Shown one piece after another: positions 16,229 through 24,101 of a stretch of 64,000 nucleotides of DNA. The translations under genes and the position numbers were made by a program. This stretch comes from Phyllobacterium sp. YR531 (GTDB lineage Bacteria; Pseudomonadota; Alphaproteobacteria; Rhizobiales; Rhizobiaceae). Below the pieces are notes generated by a model. That model worked only from the letters and a program-made list of their open reading frames with translations, made no database searches and had not been told where the DNA came from. Each line of letters opens with the position of its first letter. The stretch's first letter is position 1. The stretch is taken from the NCBI RefSeq assembly GCF_000282595.1, contig NZ_AKIZ01000003.1:62001-126000 (forward strand). Reading direction: 5' to 3'.

Positions 16229-16401
16229 GTCCTCTTCACTTTGCAAACCACGTCATCATTGACTGGACGATCCATGCAATTGGCCTCATAGCGAAAGGTG
16301 CCGTAATAGACTTGAGCGCAACCAGAAAGCATTGAGGCAAATGTTACAAAGCTAACAATCAAACCTGTGAAATAAATCTGACCAAAAGCCTTCTTTTTCA
16401 T
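16222..16401 (-). CDS. Small lipoprotein of unknown function
   Basis: A 59-residue reading frame, read directly from the minus strand. It begins MKKKAFGQIYF, continues with a hydrophobic core (GLIVSFVTFASM) and the lipobox LSGC with Cys28 as the predicted lipidation site. The mature part is only about 32 residues, with two further Cys residues (42, 53) that could form a disulfide, and a basic tail KVKRTR. AGGT lies about nine bases before the ATG. The stop lies within the stem-loop shared with scoB. No family recognised. Confidence 0.6.
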   Translation of the reverse strand: MKKKAFGQIYFTGLIVSFVTFASMLSGCAQVYYGTFRYEANCMDRPVNDDVVCKVKRTR

Positions 16402-16661
16402 AGCGTTCTACCTATATATATCGAGCTGCAAGTGACACAGCGGCGTTACAATCCACTGATATTCTTCAGCAATTGGTCAAGTCAACGATCGGCATATTTG
16501 TCATCTTACCGAAATTTGGTGCCACTTTAAGGCAAGCTTTCAACATAGTTTTTCGATCACGTTTTATGTGAACAGACATAAAAGGGTTGATCCAGAACGA
16601 TGGACGTATAAGTTCTGCCTTCCGATTTGTTAACCAAACCATTCACGTTAGGAGCAAAGCG
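16402..16661. other. Non-coding region between the lipoprotein and HTH genes
   Basis: 260 AT-rich bases hold the divergent promoters of the lipoprotein and the HTH gene. TTTTATGTGAACAGACATAAAA around 16560-16582 contains a short TTTATGT/ACATAAA dyad that could be an operator for the HTH protein. I see no coding pattern or RNA structure otherwise. Confidence 0.35.
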
Positions 16662-16928
16662 ATGAACAAAACCATCGATAACTATTCATTGCCAGAAACG
16701 ATTACGACGGCGTTAGCCAATGGAATTAATATTGTCAGGGCGTTTCGCGAACAATTCGGGTACTCAATTGAAGATCTGGCCGTTTCGTGCGGTCTGACAT
16801 CTCTTGAAATCGAGACCATTGAAAGTGGTCAAAATTCCGATCCGAGCAAGCTTGAGCGCATTGCTCACGCGCTCGGTTTGCCGAGCAATGCGATGATAAT
16901 TGAGGATTCAAAGCGTCTTAGCGCCTGA
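16662..16928 (+). CDS. Small XRE-type helix-turn-helix protein
   Basis: An 88-residue protein. Residues about 25-82 form a Cro/C1-type HTH: IVRAFREQFGYSIEDLAVSCGLTSLEIETIESGQ, then PSKLERIAHALGLPSNAMI. The ATG at 16662 has AGGAG at good spacing; the longer frame from 16587 has none. It is monocistronic between non-coding DNA and a strong terminator, so it probably acts as a stand-alone regulator. A dyad about 90 bases upstream could be its own site. Targets unknown. Confidence 0.75.
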   Translation: MNKTIDNYSLPETITTALANGINIVRAFREQFGYSIEDLAVSCGLTSLEIETIESGQNSDPSKLERIAHALGLPSNAMIIEDSKRLSA

Positions 16929-16951
16929 TCCCTCAATTGCAATAAATCGGT

Positions 16952-16994
16952 AAAAAGGCTGCCAGGATGATATCCCAATCCTGGCAGCCTTTTT
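16952..16994. terminator. Strong bidirectional rho-independent terminator
   Basis: A perfect 17-bp stem (16952-16968 with 16978-16994) has GGCTGCCAGGAT as its GC-rich part, A5 on the left and T5 on the right. It therefore works in both directions, ending the HTH gene and the convergent arylformamidase operon. Confidence 0.92.
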
Positions 16995-16995
16995 G

Positions 16996-17823
16996 TTAAA
17001 GGCAAAGCAGGCTGCGTGTGAGCGGATGATCCGGCTCTGTCAGGCCTTCAATAATATTGGCGTGGTGTTTTTCGGATTCCTCAACTGCATTGATGCTACA
17101 ATCGAACCCTGACCAAATATTAGCAAGCAATGCGTTCTGCCTGACAAACTCCGGGCGTTCTGCCGCCCCGACCCATGCAGTAACATCAATTCCCTCCTGA
17201 GGCTCAAGTAGTGAAGGGCTTTCCAGGCGTGCCTCGATAGCGTCCAGATGAAGAGTCTCGTTCATTTTCGTCTTCATTAAGGGCCGCAGATCAGTAAGGG
17301 CCGAAATCGGTACTGTCTTGCGAATGCGCTGCCGGATCGCCTGAGGCAGCGGTGACGTTGCCGTAACCATCCGTGCCACCAGGTGCCCACCTGCCGAATG
17401 CCCAGTCAAATGGATTGGCCCGGCTATTTCAGCAGCAGCTCTGCTAATAGCAAGGCCGACTTGCACAGTTATGTCGCTGATGCGGACTTGTGGGCAAAGC
17501 ACATAGGAAGGAATTGCGACTGCAAAGCCGTGCGCATGAGCGCCTTTTGCCAGATGTGACCACACAGTTTTATCGAAATCCTCTTTCCAATAGCCCCCAT
17601 GGATAAAAACAACGAGTCCCTGGAGACCACCCCATGGCATGAAAAGATCGAGGCGGTTACGAAGATCAGGGCCATAGGCGATATCGGCTCTCAGCAGGCC
17701 TTTATCATCCATTTCCGCTCGGAAATTAGTTGCTTCCTTGCGCCATTTATCCGGATAGCTGGCACCATCCGGAATATAGGCAAAATTTGAATAGGCATCA
17801 TCCCAGTCGATAGCATCCGTCAC
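16996..17823 (-). CDS. Arylformamidase-like alpha/beta hydrolase (candidate N-formylkynurenine formamidase)
   Basis: A 275-residue cytosolic alpha/beta hydrolase. The oxyanion-hole motif VVFIHGGYWKEDF and nucleophile elbow HLTGHSAGGHLVARM are those of the HGGYW class to which eukaryotic-type kynurenine formamidases belong, unlike the metal-dependent bacterial KynB. The likely acid and base are an Asp and the His in the C-terminal third (PDHP near the end). It is the last gene of the TrpXYZ-like importer operon and lies beside kynU-kynA, which would supply N-formylkynurenine and consume kynurenine. The start is GTG at 17823, preceded by a strong GGGGGGA. The role is inferred from family plus context. 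Confidence 0.8.
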   Translation of the reverse strand: MTDAIDWDDAYSNFAYIPDGASYPDKWRKEATNFRAEMDDKGLLRADIAYGPDLRNRLDLFMPWGGLQGLVVFIHGGYWKEDFDKTVWSHLAKGAHAHGFAVAIPSYVLCPQVRISDITVQVGLAISRAAAEIAGPIHLTGHSAGGHLVARMVTATSPLPQAIRQRIRKTVPISALTDLRPLMKTKMNETLHLDAIEARLESPSLLEPQEGIDVTAWVGAAERPEFVRQNALLANIWSGFDCSINAVEESEKHHANIIEGLTEPDHPLTRSLLCL

Positions 17824-17845
17824 GATCGTCCCCCCGATTTGCGGA

Positions 17846-18760
17846 TTACTCCCTTATTTTCTCACGAATCTGACTACTGCCACCTGATTTACGAAGGTTT
17901 GGCAGGGCCAGCATCAATAGTACAAAGGCACCTGTAGCGAATTTAAGATCTGCAGGAGCAAGCCCGAGCGTCAAGCAGAACGAAATCAGCTGATAATAAA
18001 TCAACGAACCAACAACCGGAGCCAGTATCTGGCGCAGGATTGTCTGGCGACCAGTGATGGCTTCACCTATGATAAGCGCCGCAAGGCCGTTGATCAGAAT
18101 GCCAAATCCCATATTGACGTCCGCAAACCCTTGGGTCTGCACCATGATACTTCCGCCAGTTGCCGAAAGCGCGCTGGCCGCACCAACACCTATGATCGTC
18201 GCCGTGCTGACGTTGATACCTTGTGCTTCGGCCATATCCGGACTGGCACCAACCGCCCGCATTGAAGTGCCTTTCTCTGACATAAAGAAGTACAGCATCG
18301 CTGCAACAACGAGTGCGATCAAAGCGCCCACAATGGCAATTTTGACCCAAGCAAAATTGGCGGCTGGACCTGCCAGAAGCGTGAACGTCGTATCATAGGT
18401 GAAAAGGGGAATATTGGTGCGGCCCATAATGCGCAAATTGATGCTGTAAAGCATCGTCATTACCAAGATACCGGCAAGCAGCGTGTTGATCTTGAAGCGC
18501 AAGTGAATGAATGCCGTTGTGCATCCCGCGGCAAATCCACAAAGCAGCGCGACAAAAACCGCCAGGAAGGGGTTTATGCCGGCCGCGATCAATGTACCGC
18601 AGACACAACCGCCGAGTGGAAATGCGCCCTCAGAGGTAAGATCGGGAAAGTTCAGTATTCGGAAAGGCAGCATAACGCCAAGTACAACGAAGGATACTAT
18701 AAGGCTCTGCGCAATCGTGACGGGAATTAGCCCATAGAAACTGTTGAAAACATCCAGCAT
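17846..18760 (-). CDS. ABC transporter permease (TrpY-like)
   Basis: A 304-residue membrane protein with about eight hydrophobic segments, resembling branched-chain amino acid (LivH-type) permeases. It contains LNFPDLTSEGAFPLGG, TLLAGILVMTMLYSINL and AVGASPDMAEAQGINV, features shared with the permeases that accompany PF04392 binding proteins. The ATG at 18760 has AAGGGG upstream and lies one base after the ATPase stop. It is predicted to import tryptophan or a related kynurenine-pathway compound, given the neighbouring genes. Confidence 0.82.
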   Translation of the reverse strand: MLDVFNSFYGLIPVTIAQSLIVSFVVLGVMLPFRILNFPDLTSEGAFPLGGCVCGTLIAAGINPFLAVFVALLCGFAAGCTTAFIHLRFKINTLLAGILVMTMLYSINLRIMGRTNIPLFTYDTTFTLLAGPAANFAWVKIAIVGALIALVVAAMLYFFMSEKGTSMRAVGASPDMAEAQGINVSTATIIGVGAASALSATGGSIMVQTQGFADVNMGFGILINGLAALIIGEAITGRQTILRQILAPVVGSLIYYQLISFCLTLGLAPADLKFATGAFVLLMLALPNLRKSGGSSQIREKIRE

Positions 18761-18761
18761 T

Positions 18762-19553
18762 TCAGGCCCCTTGCAACGCGATTGCATCAGATTTCGTATG
18801 AAACCTGTCTATAAGGCTGGGCACTGTAATGCCCCGCTTTTCTTCCGGGCCTATATCCACGAGGACCTTTCCGGCATCCATCATGATGATCCTGTTGCCG
18901 TAGTTGATGGCATGCTCCATGTTGTGCGTGACCATCATTGTCGTGAGCTTCAGTTCATCGACTGCCCGCACGGTCGTATCCATCACGAGCTTGGCTGTGC
19001 GCGGGTCCAGAGCAGCGGTATGTTCGTCAAGCAACAGTAACTTGGGATGCGTTGAAACAGCCATCACCAGCGAAAGCGACTGACGCTGCCCTCCAGAAAG
19101 CAATCCGACCTGCATATCGAGACGATTCTCCAGCCCAAGATTCAGCTCGGCCAATTGCTGGCTGTATCGCGCACGACGGGCCGCTGTAAGTCCGTAAGAA
19201 AACCCTCGCGGTTTCCCTCGCAACTCGGCTAGAAGCATATTCTCACCAATGGTCATGGTAGGCGCCGTGCCTATCATCGGATCCTGAAAGACCCGAGCGA
19301 TAAATTGGGCGCGGCGATGAGCATTCAGTTTCGTAACATCTTGACCATCAATGGAAATTCTGCCGGAATCCAGCGGTAACTTACCGGAGACGGCATTGAG
19401 GAAACTCGACTTTCCTGCCCCATTGCTGCCAATGACGATACAAAAATCACCGGATTTCAGCGTTACGTTCAAACCGTCGAGCGCGCGGCGTTCGTCCTGC
19501 GTGCCACGATAGAAGATTTTGGTGCCGTCCTTGACGGAGAGCATATCGGTCAT
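18762..19553 (-). CDS. ABC transporter ATP-binding protein (TrpZ-like)
   Basis: A 263-residue ATPase with Walker A GSNGAGKSS, Q-loop VFQDPMIGTAPT, signature LLSGGQRQSLSLVMAV, Walker B LLLLDEHTAALDP and H-loop VTHNMEHAI. The DEHTAALDP form (His in place of Pro after DE) is typical of ATPases associated with PF04392/LivH-like importers. It sits between the binding-protein gene (after a stem-loop) and the permease gene, so the operon reads binding protein, ATPase, permease, hydrolase. Confidence 0.87.
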   Translation of the reverse strand: MTDMLSVKDGTKIFYRGTQDERRALDGLNVTLKSGDFCIVIGSNGAGKSSFLNAVSGKLPLDSGRISIDGQDVTKLNAHRRAQFIARVFQDPMIGTAPTMTIGENMLLAELRGKPRGFSYGLTAARRARYSQQLAELNLGLENRLDMQVGLLSGGQRQSLSLVMAVSTHPKLLLLDEHTAALDPRTAKLVMDTTVRAVDELKLTTMMVTHNMEHAINYGNRIIMMDAGKVLVDIGPEEKRGITVPSLIDRFHTKSDAIALQGA

Positions 19554-19586
19554 GTGAGCCCCTTGATGCTGAGCCGCTATAATATG

Positions 19587-19615
19587 ATAGTTCCCGCTAC
19601 TGAAGCGGGAACTAT
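19587..19615 (-). promoter_or_regulatory. Intercistronic stem-loop after the TrpX-like gene
   Basis: ATAGTTCCCGC (19587-19597) pairs perfectly with GCGGGAACTAT (19605-19615), with a 7-base loop. It lies between the binding-protein stop at 19641 and the ATPase start at 19553. Probable mRNA-stabilising or attenuating element that favours binding-protein expression. Confidence 0.65.
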
Positions 19616-19640
19616 ATGCATATGGCGTGCAAGAGAAGGC

Positions 19641-20615
19641 TTATTTAACGAAACAACCGCAATCCTTGAGACTATCCGGAACTTTTTGACCCGTTTTTGC
19701 CAAAACGGCTTCATTTATGGCAGCTGCGTGATCTTCATAAGCCGGCTTGATTGGTGCCAGGCTTTCTGTCGATTTTCCTGCCAGTATCTCAGAAGCAAGT
19801 TTCGCTGCATTCTGGCCAACCTTTGTGTACGAAACCTCAAAGGCAGCTGCGACGAGGCCATCCCGCACTGCTTGCGCTGACGCATTTACGACAGGGATAT
19901 TGATACTGAGCGCTGCAGCAGCAACTGCAGGAACAGCTGGCTGCACCAAATTCGAGCCCGGTACATAGATAACGTCAGCCTTGCCGGCCAGTGAGCCGAC
20001 GCGGATCGGAATGTCGTTCGTGTTGTCGAGGCCCACCTCAACGAGTTCCATGCCCTGCGCCTTGGTGATTTCCTGCATCAGCTTCAGAACCGCAACGTCA
20101 TTGTCTTCGCCAGGGTTGTAAAGATAAGCGACGCGCTTTGCATCCGGCAGCAGCTTTTTGATGAAAGTAATTACCGAAGCAACATCCTGTAGATCAGACG
20201 CCCCGGTCATGGCTTTGTCGCCCGCTTCCCATGAAGGGGTCAGCTTGGCAGCGACCGGGTCGGTGACGGCAGCAAAAACGACCGGCGTATTGGTACTTCC
20301 GACAATCTGGCGTGCACCCTGTGCAACCGGCGTGGTCACAGCAAGAATGAGTTTAGGACTGTTGGATGCAAGCTTTGTCACCATCTGGGGGATCAACGTT
20401 GCATCAAAGTTTACCTGCAATTCGTCGTAAACTGCATCAGTCACACCCAGCTTGGTCATTTCGGCCTTGAAGGCTGTAACCGTTTCATCCAGCTGAGGAT
20501 GCTTGCCGAATTGAGCAATGCCAATGCGTGTTTCCGCTGCCGCAGCGCCCAGTCCCAAAGCCAACCCCAATGCCGTTCCGATAGCCAAACGGGCCAGTTT
20601 GTTTGCCGAAATCAT
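19641..20615 (-). CDS. ABC transporter substrate-binding protein (PF04392, TrpX-like)
   Basis: A 324-residue periplasmic protein. The signal peptide is MISANKLARLAIGTALGLALG with cleavage near AAA-ETR. The mature part shows the PF04392 pattern: TRIGIAQFGKHPQLDETVTAFKAEM, NFDATLIPQMVTKLASNSPKLILAVTTPVAQ and AYLYNPGEDNDVAV. Homologs named TrpX are predicted tryptophan-binding proteins. The ATG at 20615 follows GGGAG; the ORF extending to 20858 overlaps the GntR gene and is not credible. Divergent from the GntR-kynU-kynA operon, which points to tryptophan or kynurenine as the ligand. Confidence 0.85.
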   Translation of the reverse strand: MISANKLARLAIGTALGLALGLGAAAAETRIGIAQFGKHPQLDETVTAFKAEMTKLGVTDAVYDELQVNFDATLIPQMVTKLASNSPKLILAVTTPVAQGARQIVGSTNTPVVFAAVTDPVAAKLTPSWEAGDKAMTGASDLQDVASVITFIKKLLPDAKRVAYLYNPGEDNDVAVLKLMQEITKAQGMELVEVGLDNTNDIPIRVGSLAGKADVIYVPGSNLVQPAVPAVAAAALSINIPVVNASAQAVRDGLVAAAFEVSYTKVGQNAAKLASEILAGKSTESLAPIKPAYEDHAAAINEAVLAKTGQKVPDSLKDCGCFVK

Positions 20616-20724
20616 CCGATTCTCCCTTTTTTGTATGTTCCGCTCTGTAAAGCTTGAAAATAGTATAACAAACGTGAAATGATATACAATACGAGAATTG
20701 TTGACGGCACCACAAAGGGAAATG
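20616..20724. promoter_or_regulatory. Divergent control region, Trp importer / kyn operon
   Basis: 109 AT-rich bases between trpX-like and gntR. GTATA (about 20662) and TATAC (about 20683) form a loose dyad, and TATAC repeats resemble half-sites of FCD-type GntR regulators. It must contain both promoters; the exact operator cannot be fixed by eye. Confidence 0.4.
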
Positions 20725-21465
20725 ATGGCCGATAGCGTAAAATCTGATGGCCTATACGCAGTACTCCGATCCCGCATTCTCAATGGGGAACTGCGACCCG
20801 GACAGTCACTGCGTTTGCGGACTATCGCCCAAGAACTTGGCACCAGTGCCACACCCATGCGCGAGGCGCTAAATCGCCTTCATGCCGAAAACTTTGTCAC
20901 AACTGAAGCCAATAAGGGTTTCCGTGTCGCGACAATGACCTTGGAAGAACTGGAGGATCTCGAAACAGCCAGATCTGTGATTGAAACTCAATTACTCACA
21001 CGCTCCATTGAGGAAGGCAACCGTGATTGGGAAGCAAATCTGGTCAGCGCACATTATCGCCTGACCACCTGCACGACACCAAACTCCTTTTCCCAATCTG
21101 AAGCCATTGATGCGTGGGATATGGCCCATGCGGAATTTCATCTGGCATTGATCGCGGGCACATCGTCAAAATGGCTTATGAATTTCGCACAGCAAACGAC
21201 AGCGCAGCTACAGCGTTATCGTCGCCACATTATCCTACGGATAGATCATCTCAACCGTACCGCCGAGGGACGAGGAGATGGAGAGCAAATCCTTTCCCGC
21301 GAAGCGTTGGGGATAGACGCGCACACGGCTTTGCTTGAGGCTGCTCTCGCCCGGGACAAGGCAAAAGCAGAAAGACTAATGATTGATCATGTTCGCCTCG
21401 CGAAAGAAGCTTTTTTGAAACTGGCACGCGCAAGTGGAATAACCACCGTCGATACAGCAGCTTGA
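20725..21465 (+). CDS. GntR-family (FCD-domain) regulator of the kynurenine module
   Basis: A 246-residue regulator: an N-terminal winged helix (LYAVLRSRILNGELRPGQSLRLRTIAQELGTSATPMREALNRLHAENFV) followed by an all-helical FCD domain with the metal-binding pattern including DMAHAEFHLALIAG and a later DAHTALLEAAL. FCD regulators usually respond to a carboxylic-acid ligand. AAAGGGA suits the second of two adjacent ATGs (20722 and 20725). It is the first gene of an operon with kynU and kynA, and its promoter faces the tryptophan-importer operon. Kynurenine or anthranilate as inducer is an inference. Confidence 0.85.
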   Translation: MADSVKSDGLYAVLRSRILNGELRPGQSLRLRTIAQELGTSATPMREALNRLHAENFVTTEANKGFRVATMTLEELEDLETARSVIETQLLTRSIEEGNRDWEANLVSAHYRLTTCTTPNSFSQSEAIDAWDMAHAEFHLALIAGTSSKWLMNFAQQTTAQLQRYRRHIILRIDHLNRTAEGRGDGEQILSREALGIDAHTALLEAALARDKAKAERLMIDHVRLAKEAFLKLARASGITTVDTAA

Positions 21466-21481
21466 TGGAACAACAATACTC

Positions 21482-22717
21482 ATGAAAAATCCCAAAGCCA
21501 ATTTGGCTGACCAATCCGATCCGTTGAAGTCATTTCGTGACAGGTTCGAACTGCCAACTGACGTGATTTACCTTGATGGAAATTCACTCGGCGCGCTGCC
21601 AAAGAGCGTGAAACAGCGGGTAGCAAAAACCATTAGTGAGGAATGGGGCGAACAACTTATCCGCAGCTGGAACACTGCTGATTGGGTGCATCTTCCACAA
21701 CGCGTTGGAAATAAGATCGCCCGTCTGGTTGGAGCACCGCAAGACTCGGTCGTTGCCGCTGACAGCACATCCATAAATCTTTTCAAGGTCCTATCAGCTG
21801 CGCTCGGTCTTAACCCCGGTCGCGGCAAAATTGTTTCAGAAAAAGAGAACTTTCCAACGGACCTTTACATCGCCGAAGGTGTTGCAAAACAGATCGGTAA
21901 AGGTCACCAGTTGGTTCTCATCGACGGGCCGAATGACGTTTTAGACGCGCTTGATCGCGACGTGGCTGTTCTCATGCTAACTCATGTCAATTATCGTACG
22001 GGTTATCGCCACGACATGGCAGCGATAACAAAGGCAGCGCACGATAATGGCATTCTCGTGGTGTGGGATCTCGCCCACTCGGCGGGTGCGATGCCTGTCG
22101 ATCTGAGTGGGGCGGACGCCGATTTTGCTATCGGATGCGGATATAAGTACCTAAATGGGGGGCCCGGTGCTCCGGCTTTTCTATACGTCAATCCACGCCA
22201 TCAGGGAGCTTTTAACCAGCCGCTATCAGGTTGGTTTGGACACCGTGCACCGTTCAACTTCGAGACGGCATACTCACCATCCAATGGCATAGAACAATAT
22301 CTCTGTGGCACACCGCAAGTTCTGGGCATGGTTGCCTTGGATGAGGCACTGTCACTATGGGACGATGTCGACATGAACGCTCTGCGCGCCAAATCGGTAG
22401 CGCTGTGCGACTATTTCATCGAAGGCATTGATAAATTCGCGGGTGATTATGGCTTGTCGTTGGTCACGCCCCGTGAAGCAGATCAACGTGGCAGTCAGGT
22501 TTCTTATTCCTGCCAGAATGGCTATGCCATCATGCAAGCATTGATCGCTCGTGGCGTGATCGGTGATTTCCGGGCACCCGACATTATACGCTTCGGATTT
22601 ACACCTCTTTATCTGAGCTTTGCCGATGCCGAACAAGCGATCGCTATTCTCGAGGATATTCTGGCGACGCGAAGCTGGGATTCTGACGAGTATCGCGTGC
22701 TTGGAGCAGTCACATGA
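21482..22717 (+). CDS. kynU: Kynureninase
   Basis: A 411-residue PLP enzyme of the aminotransferase class V fold that cleaves kynurenine to anthranilate and alanine. Visible marks are [14 protein letters not shown] at the N-terminus, [13 protein letters not shown] carrying the PLP-nitrogen-binding Asp, and [17 protein letters not shown] with the Schiff-base Lys. [11 protein letters not shown] is also characteristic of kynureninase. The length matches the family (about 415). It lies 16 bases after the GntR gene and overlaps kynA by four bases. Confidence 0.95.
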   Translation: MKNPKANLADQSDPLKSFRDRFELPTDVIYLDGNSLGALPKSVKQRVAKTISEEWGEQLIRSWNTADWVHLPQRVGNKIARLVGAPQDSVVAADSTSINLFKVLSAALGLNPGRGKIVSEKENFPTDLYIAEGVAKQIGKGHQLVLIDGPNDVLDALDRDVAVLMLTHVNYRTGYRHDMAAITKAAHDNGILVVWDLAHSAGAMPVDLSGADADFAIGCGYKYLNGGPGAPAFLYVNPRHQGAFNQPLSGWFGHRAPFNFETAYSPSNGIEQYLCGTPQVLGMVALDEALSLWDDVDMNALRAKSVALCDYFIEGIDKFAGDYGLSLVTPREADQRGSQVSYSCQNGYAIMQALIARGVIGDFRAPDIIRFGFTPLYLSFADAEQAIAILEDILATRSWDSDEYRVLGAVT

Positions 22718-23553
22718 CGCGCACTCCCTACGATCCTTCGGGTGAAGGTGCGCAAATGTCATTTGACGGTCGCATGTCCTACGGGGACTATCTGCGGCTC
22801 GATACTATTTTGACCGCGCAGGCCCCTCTTTCCGACGCACATGACGAGATGCTCTTTATCGTACAGCATCAGGCATCAGAAATTTGGATGCGCCTCGTTA
22901 TTCACGAACTGACATCAGTCTGCGATCATATTGCCAAAGACGACCTTGCGCCTTCATTCAAAATGCTTGCCCGCGTTTCGCGCATTCTCGATCAATTGAA
23001 CTCGGCATGGGACGTGCTCCGCACAATGACGCCCAGCGAATACACGACATTTCGAGAGGCGCTCGGCATGTCCTCGGGGTTTCAGTCGTTCCAATATCGA
23101 GCAATCGAATTTTTGGCAGGCAATAAAAACGCAGCGATGATGCGTCCCCATGCACATAAAGCGGACATTCATACCTGGCTTACGGGAATTTTGAATGCAC
23201 CAAGCATCTACGACCAATCAATCCGATTCTTGGCCAGAAAAGGGTTCTCAATCGATCCATCGGTAGTGACCCGTGATTATTCACTCTCCTACGAGCCAAA
23301 TGAAAGCGTCCGCACAGCATGGCTAACGATCTACCGCGATCCGGAAGCATATTGGCCGCTTTATGAGCTTGCTGAAAAGCTGGTCGATTTCGAAGATTAT
23401 TTCCGACGTTGGCGTTTCAATCATGTCACGACCGTCGAGCGTATTATCGGATTTAAAACGGGGACGGGCGGAACGTCCGGGGTAAATTATTTGCGGAAGA
23501 TGCTGGACGTTGTGCTCTTCCCCGAGCTATGGGCTGTGCGGACTGATCTTTGA
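22714..23553 (+). CDS. kynA: Tryptophan 2,3-dioxygenase
   Basis: A 279-residue heme dioxygenase that opens the indole ring of L-tryptophan to N-formylkynurenine. [39 protein letters not shown] (distal pocket His and substrate-contact residues) and [22 protein letters not shown] are diagnostic; the proximal His is in [14 protein letters not shown] near the end, followed by [13 protein letters not shown]. It is translationally coupled to kynU. The TGA stop directly abuts the stop of the convergent hypothetical gene. Confidence 0.96.
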   Translation: MTRTPYDPSGEGAQMSFDGRMSYGDYLRLDTILTAQAPLSDAHDEMLFIVQHQASEIWMRLVIHELTSVCDHIAKDDLAPSFKMLARVSRILDQLNSAWDVLRTMTPSEYTTFREALGMSSGFQSFQYRAIEFLAGNKNAAMMRPHAHKADIHTWLTGILNAPSIYDQSIRFLARKGFSIDPSVVTRDYSLSYEPNESVRTAWLTIYRDPEAYWPLYELAEKLVDFEDYFRRWRFNHVTTVERIIGFKTGTGGTSGVNYLRKMLDVVLFPELWAVRTDL

Positions 23554-23928
23554 TCAGGCCGCGTATTTGTCAATCGCAACGCAATCCATCGCCGACTTGG
23601 CATGAATATGGTTGCTATGCGTGAAGCCATGCTTTGCAATAGCTGCAAGGTCATCATCGGGCTTGATCGGACGCGACCACCAGTTATCATCAAGCTTCCA
23701 GCCATGTGCGGTGGCACTTTCCACCTCAGAACTATCCGGGCGAAGTGTGCAAGCCTCATGCACTATACGGGCAGCGGGCGAGCGTTTACTCATAAGCTCG
23801 CGACCCTGTGCAAGAGCGCTCGCTTCATCATCAGCAATAACCAATTGGTGAAACAGATGGCGAGACTGCTTGTATTTTGTCAGATAAGCAAACTTCACTT
23901 GATAGGCTGGCACGGCACGCTCCTGCAT
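23554..23928 (-). CDS. Hypothetical protein
   Basis: A 124-residue protein of unrecognised family. From the ATG at 23928 it reads MQERAVPAYQVKFAYLTKYKQ and later has NNWLTT-free, mixed alpha/beta composition with WKLDDNWWSRPIKPDDDLAAIAKHGF and a His/Asn-rich segment FTHSNHIHAK. There is no signal peptide and no membrane segment. The ORF could extend to 24015 but without a better start. It is monocistronic and convergent with kynA (stops adjacent, TGATCA). The patterned composition and exact abutment support a real gene. Confidence 0.55.
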   Translation of the reverse strand: MQERAVPAYQVKFAYLTKYKQSRHLFHQLVIADDEASALAQGRELMSKRSPAARIVHEACTLRPDSSEVESATAHGWKLDDNWWSRPIKPDDDLAAIAKHGFTHSNHIHAKSAMDCVAIDKYAA

Positions 23929-24067
23929 CAAAGACTCAGTCGTTAACCAATTATTAATATTGGTACTTGACACGTCTTTTGCAAGATTATCGGCCGATTT
24001 ATACACGCTTAACACAAGCTAGGCGCGAGAATAATCCCCGCCTAACTACCTGTTATTTAAATGAAAG

Positions 24068-24090
24068 TTTCGCTCGTTACGATAGCGAAA
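24068..24090 (-). terminator. Stem-loop downstream of the SAF-domain oxidoreductase gene
   Basis: TTTCGCT (24068-24074) and AGCGAAA (24084-24090) form a 7-bp stem extended by weak A/T pairs, 12 bases after the stop at 24102 on the minus strand. A second short TAGGCG/CGCCTA pairing lies near 24021-24043. Probable end of the operon. Confidence 0.5.
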
Positions 24091-24101
24091 TAAAACTTGA
24101 T

